Positions 1 through 9,254 of a stretch of 64,000 nucleotides of DNA are shown here, in pieces. A program made the translations under genes and the position numbers. The notes under the pieces were generated by a model, which ran no database searches, was not told where the DNA came from, and was given only the letters and a program-made list of their open reading frames with translations. The DNA is from JAOZPE01 sp964601275 (GTDB lineage Bacteria > Krumholzibacteriota > Krumholzibacteriia > JAJRXK01). Each line of letters opens with the position of its first letter. The stretch's first letter is position 1. The stretch is taken from contig CAZRMV010000002.1 of NCBI GenBank assembly GCA_964601275.1, positions 372,001-436,000 on the forward strand, in the 5' to 3' direction.

Positions 1-2
1 TG

Positions 3-863
3 GGCGTCGACGGGAGCGGGACCATCTACCGTGGAGCGGATGACAATGCGTCGGGGGTGGCGGCGGTCCTGGAAGCGTCCCGGCTTCTCCTGGAGGATCC
101 TCCCGAGGGCCAGGTGGTGGTGATCCTGTTCTCGGGGGAGGAAGAGGGGCTTCTGGGCAGCCGATTCTATTGCCGGGATCCCGTGCTGCCCCTGCGCGAT
201 TGCACCGGGGTGGTGAACCTGGACACCGTCGGCCGGGATGCGGAGGGGGGCCTGACCATCTTCGGGGTGGACACCGCGGCGCAGTGGAAATCCATTCTCG
301 AAGGAGTGGACCACGGCTTCCACCTGTGGCCGAAGCTGGTGGAGAAGGATCCCGGGGGAAGCGACCAGAGGTCCTTCGTGGAGAAGGGCGTGCCGGCGAT
401 CCAACTCTTCACCGGAGCCCACCCGGAGTACCACCGGGTGACCGACACTCCCGACACGATCGACCGGGACGGTCTCTCCCGGATCGCCGCCTTCACCGCC
501 GAATTGATGATCTTCCTGGCCGAGGACGAAGACGGGATGGACTTTCTTCCTCCCGGCGCGGGAACCGCCACCGCTCCGCCGTCCGGAAGGCCCCGGCGTC
601 GGGTGAGCGTCGGGACCATTCCGGACTTCCAGTACAGCGGCGGGGGAATCCTGGTCTCCGGGGTGATACCCGGTTCCCCGGCGGAGAGCGCTGGGTTGCG
701 CAAAGGGGATGTCCTGCTCGAACTCGACGGAACTCCCCTGGACGACCTGGCGGGATACGCGGCGGCGCTCGCCGAACACCAGCCCGGCGACGAGGTGCCG
801 CTGGTGTTCCGGCGCAACGGGAAGCGCAGCACGGTCCGGCTCACCCTGGCCGAACGCAAGTAG
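3..863 (+). CDS. M28-family zinc aminopeptidase with C-terminal PDZ domain (5' end outside window)
   Basis: The open frame enters from the left edge, so the N-terminus is missing. The first visible residues include GADDNASGVAAVLE, the M28 (Zn-exopeptidase) metal-site segment. Next come GEEEGLLGS, with the catalytic and zinc glutamates, then NLDTVGRD and a C-terminal His in PEYHRVTDTPD. These match the co-catalytic dizinc site of the family. After a Pro-rich linker, about 85 residues form a PDZ domain with the IPGSPAESAGLRKGDVLLELDG core. M28 plus PDZ is a known architecture for exported aminopeptidases; cell location cannot be judged without the N-terminus. It converges on the M16 gene, 41 bases away. 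The family call is firm; the substrate is unknown. Confidence 0.9.
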   Translation, partial: GVDGSGTIYRGADDNASGVAAVLEASRLLLEDPPEGQVVVILFSGEEEGLLGSRFYCRDPVLPLRDCTGVVNLDTVGRDAEGGLTIFGVDTAAQWKSILEGVDHGFHLWPKLVEKDPGGSDQRSFVEKGVPAIQLFTGAHPEYHRVTDTPDTIDRDGLSRIAAFTAELMIFLAEDEDGMDFLPPGAGTATAPPSGRPRRRVSVGTIPDFQYSGGGILVSGVIPGSPAESAGLRKGDVLLELDGTPLDDLAGYAAALAEHQPGDEVPLVFRRNGKRSTVRLTLAERK

Positions 864-904
864 GGAGGGCCGCGGCCGCTTTCCCCCGGCAAGTCTTCGG
901 CCGG

Positions 905-3616
905 TCAGCGGGCGATCACCACCACCAGTGGACCCTCTCCGAGATAGCGCCGGGCGGCGCGGGCGACGTCCTCGATGCCCACCTTGGCGAGACCCGTTGC
1001 TTCCTTCCGCGTGGCATCGAGTTCTCCCTCGAGGAACGCATTGCGGCAGAGGGTGAAGGCCTGCCCCATGCTCGTCATCGTCCGCATCCGCATGCGACCC
1101 AGTCGCGAGTTCACCGCGGTGGCGATCTCGTCCTCATCCACCAGGAGATCGCCGGAAACCATGTACTGCTTCACCGACTTCTCCGCTTCCTCCAGGTTCT
1201 TGGGCTGGGTGCCCATCTGGGCCACGATGGCGGCCCTTTTTCCCACAAGACGCAGGCCGATCGAGAGCCGGTAGGCGAGACCGCGGGTTTCGCGCAGATC
1301 CTGTTGCATGCGTTTGCTGGCGATCATGACCGCCACCTTCAGGGCCCAGAGATCATCGGGCTCGACCTGGACCACCCGTCCCATCAGGAGATTCGACTGC
1401 CGGCCTCCCACCGCGAGTTCCTCGCGCCGGGAGGCGGTGGTCAGGGGCAGGGGAGCAAGCGTGGAGTCGAGGACCGGGGACCGGTCCAGGGCGCGGGTCG
1501 CAAATGCGTCACACACCCGATCCAGGGCTTCCCGGTAGGGGACATCGCCCACCACCGCGAGGATCATCTCGGAGGGAACCAGGTAGTCCCGGGCGAAGTC
1601 CTGGATCTCCCCGAGATCGACCGAGCCCAGGACCTCGAGTGAGGGGAGCGTCCCATGGGAGAGGGGATGCCCGGGGTAGAGCAACTGGGCGAAGCGCCGG
1701 CGGGCCTTTTCCCTCGACGATCCTTCCTGGCGCATCAACACGCCCCGCAGTTGGGTCTTGACCTTGTCCAGGGCGGTCGAGTCCTGGAAATCCCTCCGGC
1801 ACATCCAAGCCAGGTAGGGAATGGATTCGCGGTAGAACTCGTCGGTGGTGGCCAGTCGCACGAAGGAGTAGAGGGGAGTCGTGTAGTAGTCGTCGAAGGG
1901 AATCCACGGGTTGTCCGCGACCTTCAGTTCGGCTCCGATGCGATCCTGCAGGGCGGTGGGTCCGGTCTGCGGCAGCATGCGGTGCAGGATGTCCGCCAGT
2001 CCCTCGCGTCCTTGCGGTTCACGGGCGCTGCGGTTCTTCACCAGGAGGTGCAGGGCCACCATCCGGGTCTGCGGGACGGCGGAGTGGATCAGGAGCATTC
2101 CATTGGCCAACCGGGTGGCCCGTGGCGCCTGCGCCGCGGCCAGGTGGGGAGGCCGCCGGCGCGCGGGCAGTTCCACCCCCTCCGAAGGCGGGGCCTGAAG
2201 CCGTTGCGCCAGCCCGGGATCGGCGGGATCCTCCTCGAGGAATCCATCCTGCCGTGGAACCTCCGACCCGGCCGCGTCGAAGTGGAGCGTGGGCGCAGCG
2301 AGGTACTTCGCGGCGTACTCCTCGAGTTCGTGGGGGGTGAGCTCCTCCAGTCCCCGCAGGTAGGCGGGCAGGTAGCCGCGCGGCATGGCCGACAGGCGAT
2401 CGCCGTGGAACAGGGCGTAGTAGTGCAACTGCTCCAGTTGGGAGACCTCCGCGGTCAACAGGCGGGTGCGCGCCGCCTCGACCTCGATGGGGTCCAGGGT
2501 TCCCAGGCTCGCCAGGGCCGAGGCGAAGCGGGTCCACAGGCCGGACAGGTCGGCGGGCGGAGCGAGGCGGGCCTCCAGTTGCACCAGGGCCTTTCCGCCC
2601 ATCCAACTGGAGCCGGCGCCGACGGACTGCACCGGGATGGAGGGGTCGGCGTCCATGGCCTTCTGGAGCCGGCTTTCCTCCCCGCCGCCCAGGATCTCCA
2701 TCAACAGGGCGAGGGCGGCCCAGTCACGGGGACGGGCCGGTTGCAACGCGGTGGAGGCGCGGGCGGTGACGGTGGGCGCGTCGACCGGCCGGGTGTCGAC
2801 CCGGGAGAGCCCTTCGGCGCTCAGCTTCAGGGAAGGGGGTCGAAGCGGCGGGAGGCGATCTCCAGTCTCGATCGAGAAGAACCGGCGGAGCAGTCCGAGC
2901 ACCTCTTCCCGATCGAAGTCGCCCATCAACACCATGCGCATGTTCGAGGGGACGTACTGTCGGTGGTAGTACTCCAGGACGGCGTCGCGGGGGAGGGCGG
3001 CGATGGTCTCGGCCGTTCCCAGCACCTCCCTCGCGAAGGGCGGATCCTCCCGGTGCAGAAGCGAGTCGAGCGCGGAGGAAACGCGATGATCGGGATCGTC
3101 GCTGTCCTTGACGATCTCCTCGATCACGATGCCCCGTTCCTTCTCGAACTTCCCCGGGGGAAGGATCGAGTGCAGCAGCATGTCCGATTGCAGATCGAGC
3201 GCCTCACGGATCCTCTCACTGGGCGCGACGATCATGTAGTGGGTGTATTCCTGCTTGGTGGTGGCATTGTTGTAGGCGCCGATCCGGTCTTCGAAGGCGT
3301 AGATCTCCTCCTGGGTCCTCCTCTGGGTTCCGTTGAAGAGAAGATGTTCGAGAAAGTGCGAGGAGCCGGCGTAGCGGTCCTGTTCCCGGGTCGAACCCGC
3401 TCCGACGAACACGTTGGAGGCGATCAGTCCACAACCCGGACGCGGAATGAGGATGACCTCCATTCCATTCTCGAGGGTCAACTCCTCCAGGTCCAGGGCC
3501 CGGGCCACCGCGGTCCCGAAGGCCGCAGGAAGCCCGGAGGAAGAGAGCAGGATCGCCAGGAGGATGGCCCAGGGAAGAGACCGACGGAGGAAGCGGAACA
3601 CGGGGAATCGCGGCAT
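905..3616 (-). CDS. M16-family zinc metalloprotease, two-unit, exported
   Basis: Predicted 903 residues. The ATG at 3616 was chosen because it starts a clear signal peptide (Arg-rich, then a Leu/Ile core, residues 1-40) and has GGAG a few bases upstream; the frame stays open further upstream without support. The inverted zinc motif HFLEH is at residues 87-91, with the third ligand Glu near 167 in the GIVIEEI segment. A second, C-terminal M16 unit begins near residue 480 and lacks the HxxEH motif, which is the usual active-plus-inactive half arrangement of pitrilysin-like proteases. The product probably acts in the periplasm on peptides. The neighbouring M28 gene is also a peptidase but converges on it, so they are not one operon. 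Confidence 0.92.
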   Translation of the reverse strand: MPRFPVFRFLRRSLPWAILLAILLSSSGLPAAFGTAVARALDLEELTLENGMEVILIPRPGCGLIASNVFVGAGSTREQDRYAGSSHFLEHLLFNGTQRRTQEEIYAFEDRIGAYNNATTKQEYTHYMIVAPSERIREALDLQSDMLLHSILPPGKFEKERGIVIEEIVKDSDDPDHRVSSALDSLLHREDPPFAREVLGTAETIAALPRDAVLEYYHRQYVPSNMRMVLMGDFDREEVLGLLRRFFSIETGDRLPPLRPPSLKLSAEGLSRVDTRPVDAPTVTARASTALQPARPRDWAALALLMEILGGGEESRLQKAMDADPSIPVQSVGAGSSWMGGKALVQLEARLAPPADLSGLWTRFASALASLGTLDPIEVEAARTRLLTAEVSQLEQLHYYALFHGDRLSAMPRGYLPAYLRGLEELTPHELEEYAAKYLAAPTLHFDAAGSEVPRQDGFLEEDPADPGLAQRLQAPPSEGVELPARRRPPHLAAAQAPRATRLANGMLLIHSAVPQTRMVALHLLVKNRSAREPQGREGLADILHRMLPQTGPTALQDRIGAELKVADNPWIPFDDYYTTPLYSFVRLATTDEFYRESIPYLAWMCRRDFQDSTALDKVKTQLRGVLMRQEGSSREKARRRFAQLLYPGHPLSHGTLPSLEVLGSVDLGEIQDFARDYLVPSEMILAVVGDVPYREALDRVCDAFATRALDRSPVLDSTLAPLPLTTASRREELAVGGRQSNLLMGRVVQVEPDDLWALKVAVMIASKRMQQDLRETRGLAYRLSIGLRLVGKRAAIVAQMGTQPKNLEEAEKSVKQYMVSGDLLVDEDEIATAVNSRLGRMRMRTMTSMGQAFTLCRNAFLEGELDATRKEATGLAKVGIEDVARAARRYLGEGPLVVVIAR

Positions 3617-3884
3617 GGGAGTCTCCAGGGGAATGCGGGAGGGGGCGGCCCTTGCGCCGCCGCTCTTCCCAGTATCCAAGCGGGAACACCCCTGTCCAGG
3701 CAAATCATGCCTCGGCCCACGTCCCCGGGCCTCTTTCGCCGAAGGGAAGCTTGTTGTTTCTTGAAGGACATCGTGGACCTTCCCCCGACCATCCATCCCT
3801 GCCGCGCGAAGGGCACCGGCTGAGCCCGGTGGCGGCCGTTGCCTGCGGGGGCACCCTGCGCTCGTTGGAGAAAGGAAACCGAGC

Positions 3885-4889
3885 GTGCACTTCCATCGGC
3901 GTCCGGGCTGGACCATCCCCGAATCGGAGGTCACGCCCGAAGAGGCGTGGCGATCCCGTCGGCGCTTCCTGAAGGGGCTGGGAATCTCGGGCGCGGCCCT
4001 GGTCGCCGGGTCGGTGTGGTCTCCTCTAGCCGCCGCGCTGGCCGCCGACGACCCTCTCGGAGAGACGATCGAGCGCACCCGGAGCTGGCCCATCGCCCCC
4101 GCCTTCCCGGCACCGCGCAATTCCCGCTATCCCGTCGAGAGGGAGTTGACCGACGAGCGGGTCGCGGCCTCCTGGAACAACTACTACGAGTTCACCACCG
4201 CGAAGGAATCGGTGTGGAAGTTGGCCCGGGAGTTCGAGCCCTGGCCCTGGCAGATCGAGGTGAAGGGTCACGCGGAGAAGACCGGAACCTTCGACCTGGA
4301 GGATCTGCTGAAAGGAATGGAACTTCAGGAGAGGATCTACCGTTTCCGTTGCGTCGAGGCCTGGGCCATGACGGTTCCCTGGACCGGGGTGCCTCTCGCC
4401 CGCCTCCTGCAATGGTTCCAGCCCACCAGCAAGGCCCGGTACGTGCGCTTCGTGTCCTTCCGGCGACCGTCCCAGGCCAAGGGACAGAGAGACAAGTCCA
4501 GCGGGTACTCCTGGCCCTATTACGAGGCACTCACCATGGAAGAGGCGATGAACGAACTGACCCTGGCCGCGGTGGGGATCTACGGCCATCCCCTGCCGGC
4601 CCAGCACGGAGCGCCCCTGCGCATCGTCACCCCCTGGAAGTACGGATACAAGAGCCCGAAGGGGATCGCGCGGATCGAGTTCGTCAGCAAGCGTCCCCAC
4701 ACCTTCTGGAACGACTTGGTCCCCCGGGAGTACTCGTTCACTTCGAACGTGAATCCCCATCGCCCCCATCCCCGATGGAGCCAGGCCCACGAGCGGTTGA
4801 TCGGTCCCCGGACGATCGTGCCGACCCGGATCTTCAATGGTTACGGGCAGTGGGTGGCTTCGCTCTATCCGGACGAGCCGCGTTCCTGA
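3885..4889 (+). CDS. msrP: Protein-methionine-sulfoxide reductase catalytic subunit MsrP (YedY)
   Basis: 334 residues, about the length of E. coli MsrP. A GTG start follows a purine-rich GGAGAAAGGA ribosome site. Residues 24-31 (SRRRFLKG) are a twin-arginine signal, so the protein should be folded with its molybdopterin cofactor before export. Cys156 in YRFRCVEAW matches the conserved cysteine that ligates molybdenum in the oxidoreductase molybdopterin-binding fold. The enzyme repairs oxidised methionines in periplasmic proteins, normally taking electrons from the membrane haem protein MsrQ. No msrQ gene lies next to it here, and the downstream genes converge on it. Its 3' end overlaps the end of the broken usher gene by about 56 bases. 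Confidence 0.94.
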   Translation: MHFHRRPGWTIPESEVTPEEAWRSRRRFLKGLGISGAALVAGSVWSPLAAALAADDPLGETIERTRSWPIAPAFPAPRNSRYPVERELTDERVAASWNNYYEFTTAKESVWKLAREFEPWPWQIEVKGHAEKTGTFDLEDLLKGMELQERIYRFRCVEAWAMTVPWTGVPLARLLQWFQPTSKARYVRFVSFRRPSQAKGQRDKSSGYSWPYYEALTMEEAMNELTLAAVGIYGHPLPAQHGAPLRIVTPWKYGYKSPKGIARIEFVSKRPHTFWNDLVPREYSFTSNVNPHRPHPRWSQAHERLIGPRTIVPTRIFNGYGQWVASLYPDEPRS

Positions 4890-6055
4890 GCGCGGAGGCC
4901 GGTTCCAGTTCGATCGGCAGATCGAAGGAATCCCGTCCGGGAAGGATGGTGATGCGGCGTGTCTGCCTGCGGGAGAGGGAGAGCCCGTGGGCGCTCAGCC
5001 ACGAGGTGTCGATCGCAAGTTCGTAGTCGCCCGGGACGACCCCCAGCAGATAGAACTCGCCGTCGTGGAAGGTCCGGGTGGCGTAATGACGTCGGCCTCC
5101 CACCTGGCGCAGTTCCAGCGGAACCGAGGCCGTGCGGTGGACCGCGTTGCCATCCCGGGTGACGACGGTTCCCTCCAGCTCGACCCCCTGGATCAGGGGA
5201 AGGTCGACGCGGCGGAAACCGTTGGGGGAAATCGGGGCGCGCGCCAGTTCGAACACCGGGATCCACAGCGGATTGGGGAGGGAGGAGGTATCCACCTGGA
5301 GATCGGTTGGCTCGAAGGGAGCCAGGTTCCACACCGAGTAGCGTCCGTAGTCATCGGTCTCCACCATCTCGTCCCCGGCGATGAGCCGGATCCCCCCGAC
5401 CCCCGATTCGCCACGGTCGAGGATTCCGTTGCCGTTGAGGTCGAGGAACACCATGCCGCTCAGTCCCCCGCGTCCGAGAGAGCGGTAGGGATAGGACTCG
5501 ACGCGATTGGATCCGGGATTGTAGAGGAGGGAGCCCTCCGCTCCCAGGTAGGCGGTCCTGCCAGACGAAGAGTTCCGGCGGATTCAGTTGGCGCCAGTTC
5601 TTTCCTCGCTGGGCTCTCTGTCGCCATGGGTCCAGGACGAGCCGAAGGTCTCCCGGCTGGAGCGTGCCCCGCAGGATGTGCAGGGTGCCTTCGACGCTCT
5701 CGATCTCCACCAGGTCCAGGAGCGCGAGCGCGGGAACCCACACCCTTCCCTGCCGGAAGAACGCGACGTCGGTGACGGCGGCTTCCTGTCCGGCGCGAAG
5801 TTCCACGATCAGGGCCTGGAATCCTTCGGTCTCCGGATCCAGGAGAACGGGACCGAAGCGGGGCCTCCGGGCGGACGAACCGGGCGTCACCTTCTTCCCG
5901 CCGGAAGGCGGAACCGGGGCCGGGCGTTCCGCGGCGGCCGCCGCGACGTTTGGCCGTCCCGTCCCGGCAAGCGCGAGCAGGACCGCCAGGGCGCAAGCCG
6001 CGGCCTGCGCACCCACGAAACGCCCGAAGGACCGGATGCCGCGTTCGGGGTTCAC
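4834..6055 (-). pseudogene. Remnant of an outer-membrane usher-like protein, barrel deleted and frameshifted
   Basis: The 5' frame starts with GTG at 6055, overlapping the upstream TGA by 4 bases (GTGA). It encodes a signal peptide and about 150 residues resembling an usher N-terminal region (beta-rich, ending PPELFVWQD). At about 5550-5556 the frame shifts. The continuation reads AYLGAEGSLLYNPGSNRVES, then FLDLNGNGILDRGESGVGG and SdrD/carboxypeptidase-regulatory-like beta-domains to 4834. In FCB-type ushers these two ends flank a beta-barrel of several hundred residues, which is absent here. So both a large internal deletion and a one-base frame change are present. Identification as an usher is an inference from order and motifs; that the reading frame is broken is seen directly. 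Confidence 0.6.
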
Positions 6056-6582
6056 CGTCCGGCGGTGCCCTTTTCGGGGTCGAGAGGCACGTCGCCGGAG
6101 GGCTCCCAGGTCAGGGCGACATTCCGCACGACCGCCCGGCTGGGAAGGATGCCCTCGGGAGGCAGATCCTTGCGTTCGGTGTCCAGCCGCAGGGAGACCA
6201 CGTAGCGGCCCGAGACGAGAGGCTTCTCGAGGGGCAGCTCCAGGACGCGATGGATCCGGGTGGAGACCGCGAGGTCCCGTTCCCAGCTCTGGACCGGACG
6301 GCCTCCCACGTCCTGCAGCACCGCATGGATCCGGCCGAGCCAGGCCGCCGTGCCCGAGCGGGTCAGGTCCATGTCGAGCACGACGGACTCCTTCCGGAGC
6401 CTCGCCTTCAGAACCCCGAGGTCGATCGGGAGGTCATGGGTCCCTTGCGATGGTTGAGGGAGATGATGGTCCGGGTCGCCAGGTCGAGTCCCACCTGGAC
6501 TCCTTCCTGGTCCTCGAGGGCCCGGGGAGGGGTCGCCTCCACCGAGGTGATCGCCACCCTCGACCAGTATCCGCCGTCGGGG
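6052..6582 (-). pseudogene. C-terminal fragment of a fimbrial-type periplasmic chaperone, frameshifted
   Basis: No start codon or N-terminal half is present. The fragment opens in one frame with GGYWSRVAITSVEA and continues to RTIISLNHRKG near 6435, where the open frame changes. The next frame gives DLPIDLGVLKARLRKESVVL and runs to the TGA at 6052, with LPPEGILPSRAVVRNVALTW near the end. This pattern (YWSR, RTIIS-hydrophobic-RKG, then a second beta-domain ending in an ERKDLPPE-type segment) resembles the PapD-like chaperones that sit beside DUF4402 subunits and ushers in FCB bacteria. The stop overlaps the usher GTG start by 4 bases, so the ancestral genes were translationally coupled. Confidence 0.55.
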
Positions 6583-7015
6583 CCACCGTGCCGCCCAGCC
6601 ACACGAAACCTTCGCCGGTACCGGCGTTGAGGAACTCGAGGCTGCCCGCTGCCGGATCGAAGGCGGTGGCGCTTCCCACCACGTCCGCGTCGAACCAGGC
6701 GGCATCCGTCGCCGAGAAGCTGATGGGCATGGTGTTGGCACCGAAGCTCAGGTTCGCGGGAAGGGTGAAGGTCATCTGCACTTCCTTGCCCGCCTCACCA
6801 TTGATGCGCTACTTGCCCGAGGTCGCGTCGCTGCAGGCGATGGACTTGTTCAGGCCCGGGAAGACATCCCCGAAGTTGAGATCACACAGGTTGCTGGTGA
6901 CGCTCAGGGGCGTGGGCACGTTCGCGGTGGCGTTGATTGTGCCGGTGACCGCGAACGCCGACGTGGGAGCGATGAAAGCCACGATCACAGCCGCGGCGAG
7001 AATCCTGTTCATCAT
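6576..7015 (-). pseudogene. DUF4402-like surface subunit, in-frame TAG and lost 3' end
   Basis: The ATG at 7015 (second ATG directly after) follows GGAG with good spacing and begins a signal peptide ending TSAFA. The mature part starts with repeated small/polar beta segments (ATANVPTPLSVTS, LNFGDVFPG), as in DUF4402 proteins. A TAG at 6809-6811 ends the frame after 68 residues. The same frame then continues RINGEAGKEVQMTFTLPANL and on to EGFVWLGGTVAP, which is the conserved second half of the domain. Near 6580 it runs directly into the chaperone fragment, so its own end is missing. Without the TAG the domain would be nearly complete. The family call rests on motifs only. Confidence 0.6.
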
Positions 7016-7346
7016 TGGATCTCCTTCGTTCGCGCGGGAGTCAAGAGGCTGCCCCCGCGCAACAGAGGGTTTACTACAGGTCCCTGATGGTGGTTCGCCG
7101 CCGGGCGGCATTCCCCAGAGACACGTCCAGGACCCGAAGGCCCACCGGGGCTCCTGAAGGGCAGAATTCCCCCCCGCGGAGTGGATCCGGTGAGTGGCGG
7201 GTGGAGTAGTCTCCGTGCCGACCGGTGGGGAATCGCTCAACGCTTTGTCAGAACGTGAGTTACCGATGCGCCGGAAAGACCCGGCGTCGAAGGGACGAGG
7301 GATCCGGGGCTTCCGACTGGCCAGTCCGCCGCCGCCTCCGGGAGTC
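7016..7346. other. 331-base gene-free interval upstream of the DUF4402 remnant
   Basis: No credible gene was found on either strand. On the minus strand it forms the leader of the DUF4402 gene, with its ribosome site GGAG at about 7019-7023. I found no promoter close to consensus. A short G+C-rich inverted repeat, GCCGCC/GGCGGC, lies at about 7097-7109. Confidence 0.5.
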
Positions 7347-7982
7347 TCAGTCCCAGGTCAGGACCACCCGGCCGCCAGTGGTTTCCCGCAGGCGCTCGGC
7401 CAAGCCGGAGGCGGCGCCGCGCCGCAGGCGCAGGCGGAGGCGGACCGAAGAGGAGAATGCGCGATCGATCCGGCGGATGTCGCCGGCGGCTTTGGCCAGG
7501 GTCGCCTCGACCGTTCCCAGGTCGTCGAAGGAACATTCCACGGTCAAGTGGAGGTCATGCCAGATCCGGCGGGAGGGCGCGGCTTCAAGGGCCATCCGGG
7601 CGGCATCCCCGTAGGCCCGCACCAACCCCCCCCGACCCAGCTTGACCCCGCCGAAGTAACGGGTGACCACCACCAGCGCGTCGTATAGATTCGCCCGTTG
7701 AAGGGACTGCAGGATGGGAAGGCCCGCGGTTCCCGAGGGTTCGCCGTCGTCCTCGGCGCGTTCGAGGGGGTCGGATGTGGTGAACAGACGCAGGGCCCAG
7801 CAATGGTGGGTCGCGTCGTGGTATCGTCGGCGAAGGGCATCGACCTGGCCCCTGGCGGCCTCCTCGGCGTCCGCCGCGAAGGCCTGGGCGAGGAAGCGGG
7901 ATCCCTTGAGCTTGAGTTCGACCTGGGGGCCGTCTTCCACCGATGGCGTCGAATCGGGCAGCTCGGGATGGGGAATCGACAT
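7347..7982 (-). CDS. YigZ/IMPACT (UPF0029) family protein
   Basis: 211 residues, the usual length for bacterial YigZ. The family signature DDGEPSGTAGLPIL is present at about residue 78, followed by VVVTRYFGGVKLGRGGLVRAY, both hallmarks of the N-terminal UPF0029 domain. The C-terminal third is the smaller ferredoxin-like DUF1949-type domain. The eukaryotic homologue IMPACT modulates GCN2; the bacterial role is not established, although nucleic-acid or ribosome association has been suggested for the fold. The gene is transcribed divergently from the glycosyltransferase, 39 bases away, and looks like a single-gene unit. Family assignment is secure, function unknown. Confidence 0.93.
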   Translation of the reverse strand: MSIPHPELPDSTPSVEDGPQVELKLKGSRFLAQAFAADAEEAARGQVDALRRRYHDATHHCWALRLFTTSDPLERAEDDGEPSGTAGLPILQSLQRANLYDALVVVTRYFGGVKLGRGGLVRAYGDAARMALEAAPSRRIWHDLHLTVECSFDDLGTVEATLAKAAGDIRRIDRAFSSSVRLRLRLRRGAASGLAERLRETTGGRVVLTWD

Positions 7983-8021
7983 CGATCAGGTCCAGGAACG
8001 AGAGGCGCGAGAACGAAGACC

Positions 8022-9254
8022 ATGCGAATCCTGATGGTCAACAAATTCTATGACCTGCGGGGTGGGACGGAAAGGGTCATGTTCGACCTGCGGGATGGCT
8101 TGCTCGCGAGGGGTCATGAGTTCATCCCCTTCTCCATGCGGGACGAGAGGAATCTTCCCACGCCGTGGGCCGAGTACTTCGTTCCCCCGCGGGACTACCA
8201 GGCCAGAGGACTGAAGGTCCGCATCCGCCAGGGTCTGACCACCATCTTCGATCCCCAGGCGCGGCGCCATCTCGAGCGGCTTCTCGACCGGGTCCATCCC
8301 GACCTGGCCCATCTGCACAACATCTACCATCAACTCAGTCCTTCGATCCTGGGGCCGCTGCAAAAGCGCGGGATTCCCGTGGTGATGACCCTGCACGATT
8401 TCAAGCTGGCGTGTCCTTCCTATACCATGTACCGCAACGAAGGACCCTGCGACCAGTGCGTCGGGATGAAGCTTCCCTTCTGGTGCGCCGTCCATGGCTG
8501 CTCGAGAGGGTCGCGCGCGGAGAGCATCGTGCTCAGCCTCGAATCGAGCATCCACCGTCTCACCGGGGTCTATCCGCGTCAGGTCGACCGTTTCGTGTGC
8601 CCGTCGCGCTACCTGCGGGAGGTGATGCGGCGGCAGGGGCTGCCCGAAGAGCGGCTCACGGTGATTCCCAATGCGCCCAGGGACCGCGGGGAGGCGTCGC
8701 CGTGGACCGAGGTCGCCGCGCGTCCCACGCTCCTCTTCGCCGGCCGGCTCTCCGCCGAGAAGGGTCTGCCGGTGTTGGTTGACGCGGCGCGGGAGGTTCC
8801 CGGGGTGGAAGTGCGCATCGCGGGAAGCGGTCCCCTCGATGAGGAGCTGAAGGATCGGGCGTCGGGCGCCCCGTGGATCCATTTCCTCGGCCGCCTCGAC
8901 CCAAGCGCCCTGGACCGCGAACGGGCCCGGGCGTGGGCGATGGTGCTTCCCTCCATCTGCACGGAGAACGCTCCCTTGAGCGTGCTGGAGGGTTTCGCCG
9001 CCGGGCGCGGAGCCTTGGTCTCCGATCACGGCGGACTGGTGGAAATGGTGGACGCATCGGTCGGCCGGAGAGTCGCTCCGGGAGACCGTTCCGCCTGGCG
9101 GGCCGAGCTGGCCCGGTTCGAGGGAGAGCGGGAATGCTGGCGGGAGCGGGGCGAACGGGCGCGCCGGCGCCTGGTCGCGGAGTATTCCTTCTCCGGCTTC
9201 CTCGACGCCTACGAACGGCTCTACCGGGACCTGGTTCCGAAGGCTTCGGACTGA
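8022..9254 (+). CDS. GT4-family glycosyltransferase
   Basis: 410 residues. The ATG at 8022 begins MRILMVNKFYDLRGGTERVM, the usual Gly-rich N-terminal loop of GT-B retaining glycosyltransferases. The acceptor-domain half contains HLHNIYHQLSPSI. The donor half has LLFAGRLSAEKGL and the GT4 E-x7-E element in CTENAPLSVLEGFA, where the nucleotide-sugar is bound. It probably adds a sugar to a surface polysaccharide, lipid or protein; the sugar and acceptor cannot be told. It has no membrane segment and no partner glycan genes next to it. The nearest possible relatives in function are the oxidoreductase at 10016 and the O-antigen-ligase-like gene at 62331. Confidence 0.92.
   Translation: MRILMVNKFYDLRGGTERVMFDLRDGLLARGHEFIPFSMRDERNLPTPWAEYFVPPRDYQARGLKVRIRQGLTTIFDPQARRHLERLLDRVHPDLAHLHNIYHQLSPSILGPLQKRGIPVVMTLHDFKLACPSYTMYRNEGPCDQCVGMKLPFWCAVHGCSRGSRAESIVLSLESSIHRLTGVYPRQVDRFVCPSRYLREVMRRQGLPEERLTVIPNAPRDRGEASPWTEVAARPTLLFAGRLSAEKGLPVLVDAAREVPGVEVRIAGSGPLDEELKDRASGAPWIHFLGRLDPSALDRERARAWAMVLPSICTENAPLSVLEGFAAGRGALVSDHGGLVEMVDASVGRRVAPGDRSAWRAELARFEGERECWRERGERARRRLVAEYSFSGFLDAYERLYRDLVPKASD

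Noticed and set aside
7190..7275. A c-di-GMP-I (GEMM) riboswitch, suggested by a GTTACCGATG-like end.
   Set aside because: The conserved AGGGCAAACC and GACGCAAAGCC parts are missing, and no gene follows in the right direction.
8656..9254. Extension of the ferredoxin frame through the antisense of the glycosyltransferase gene.
   Set aside because: The added residues are Arg/Pro-rich with no domain; more likely lost 3' end and read-on.
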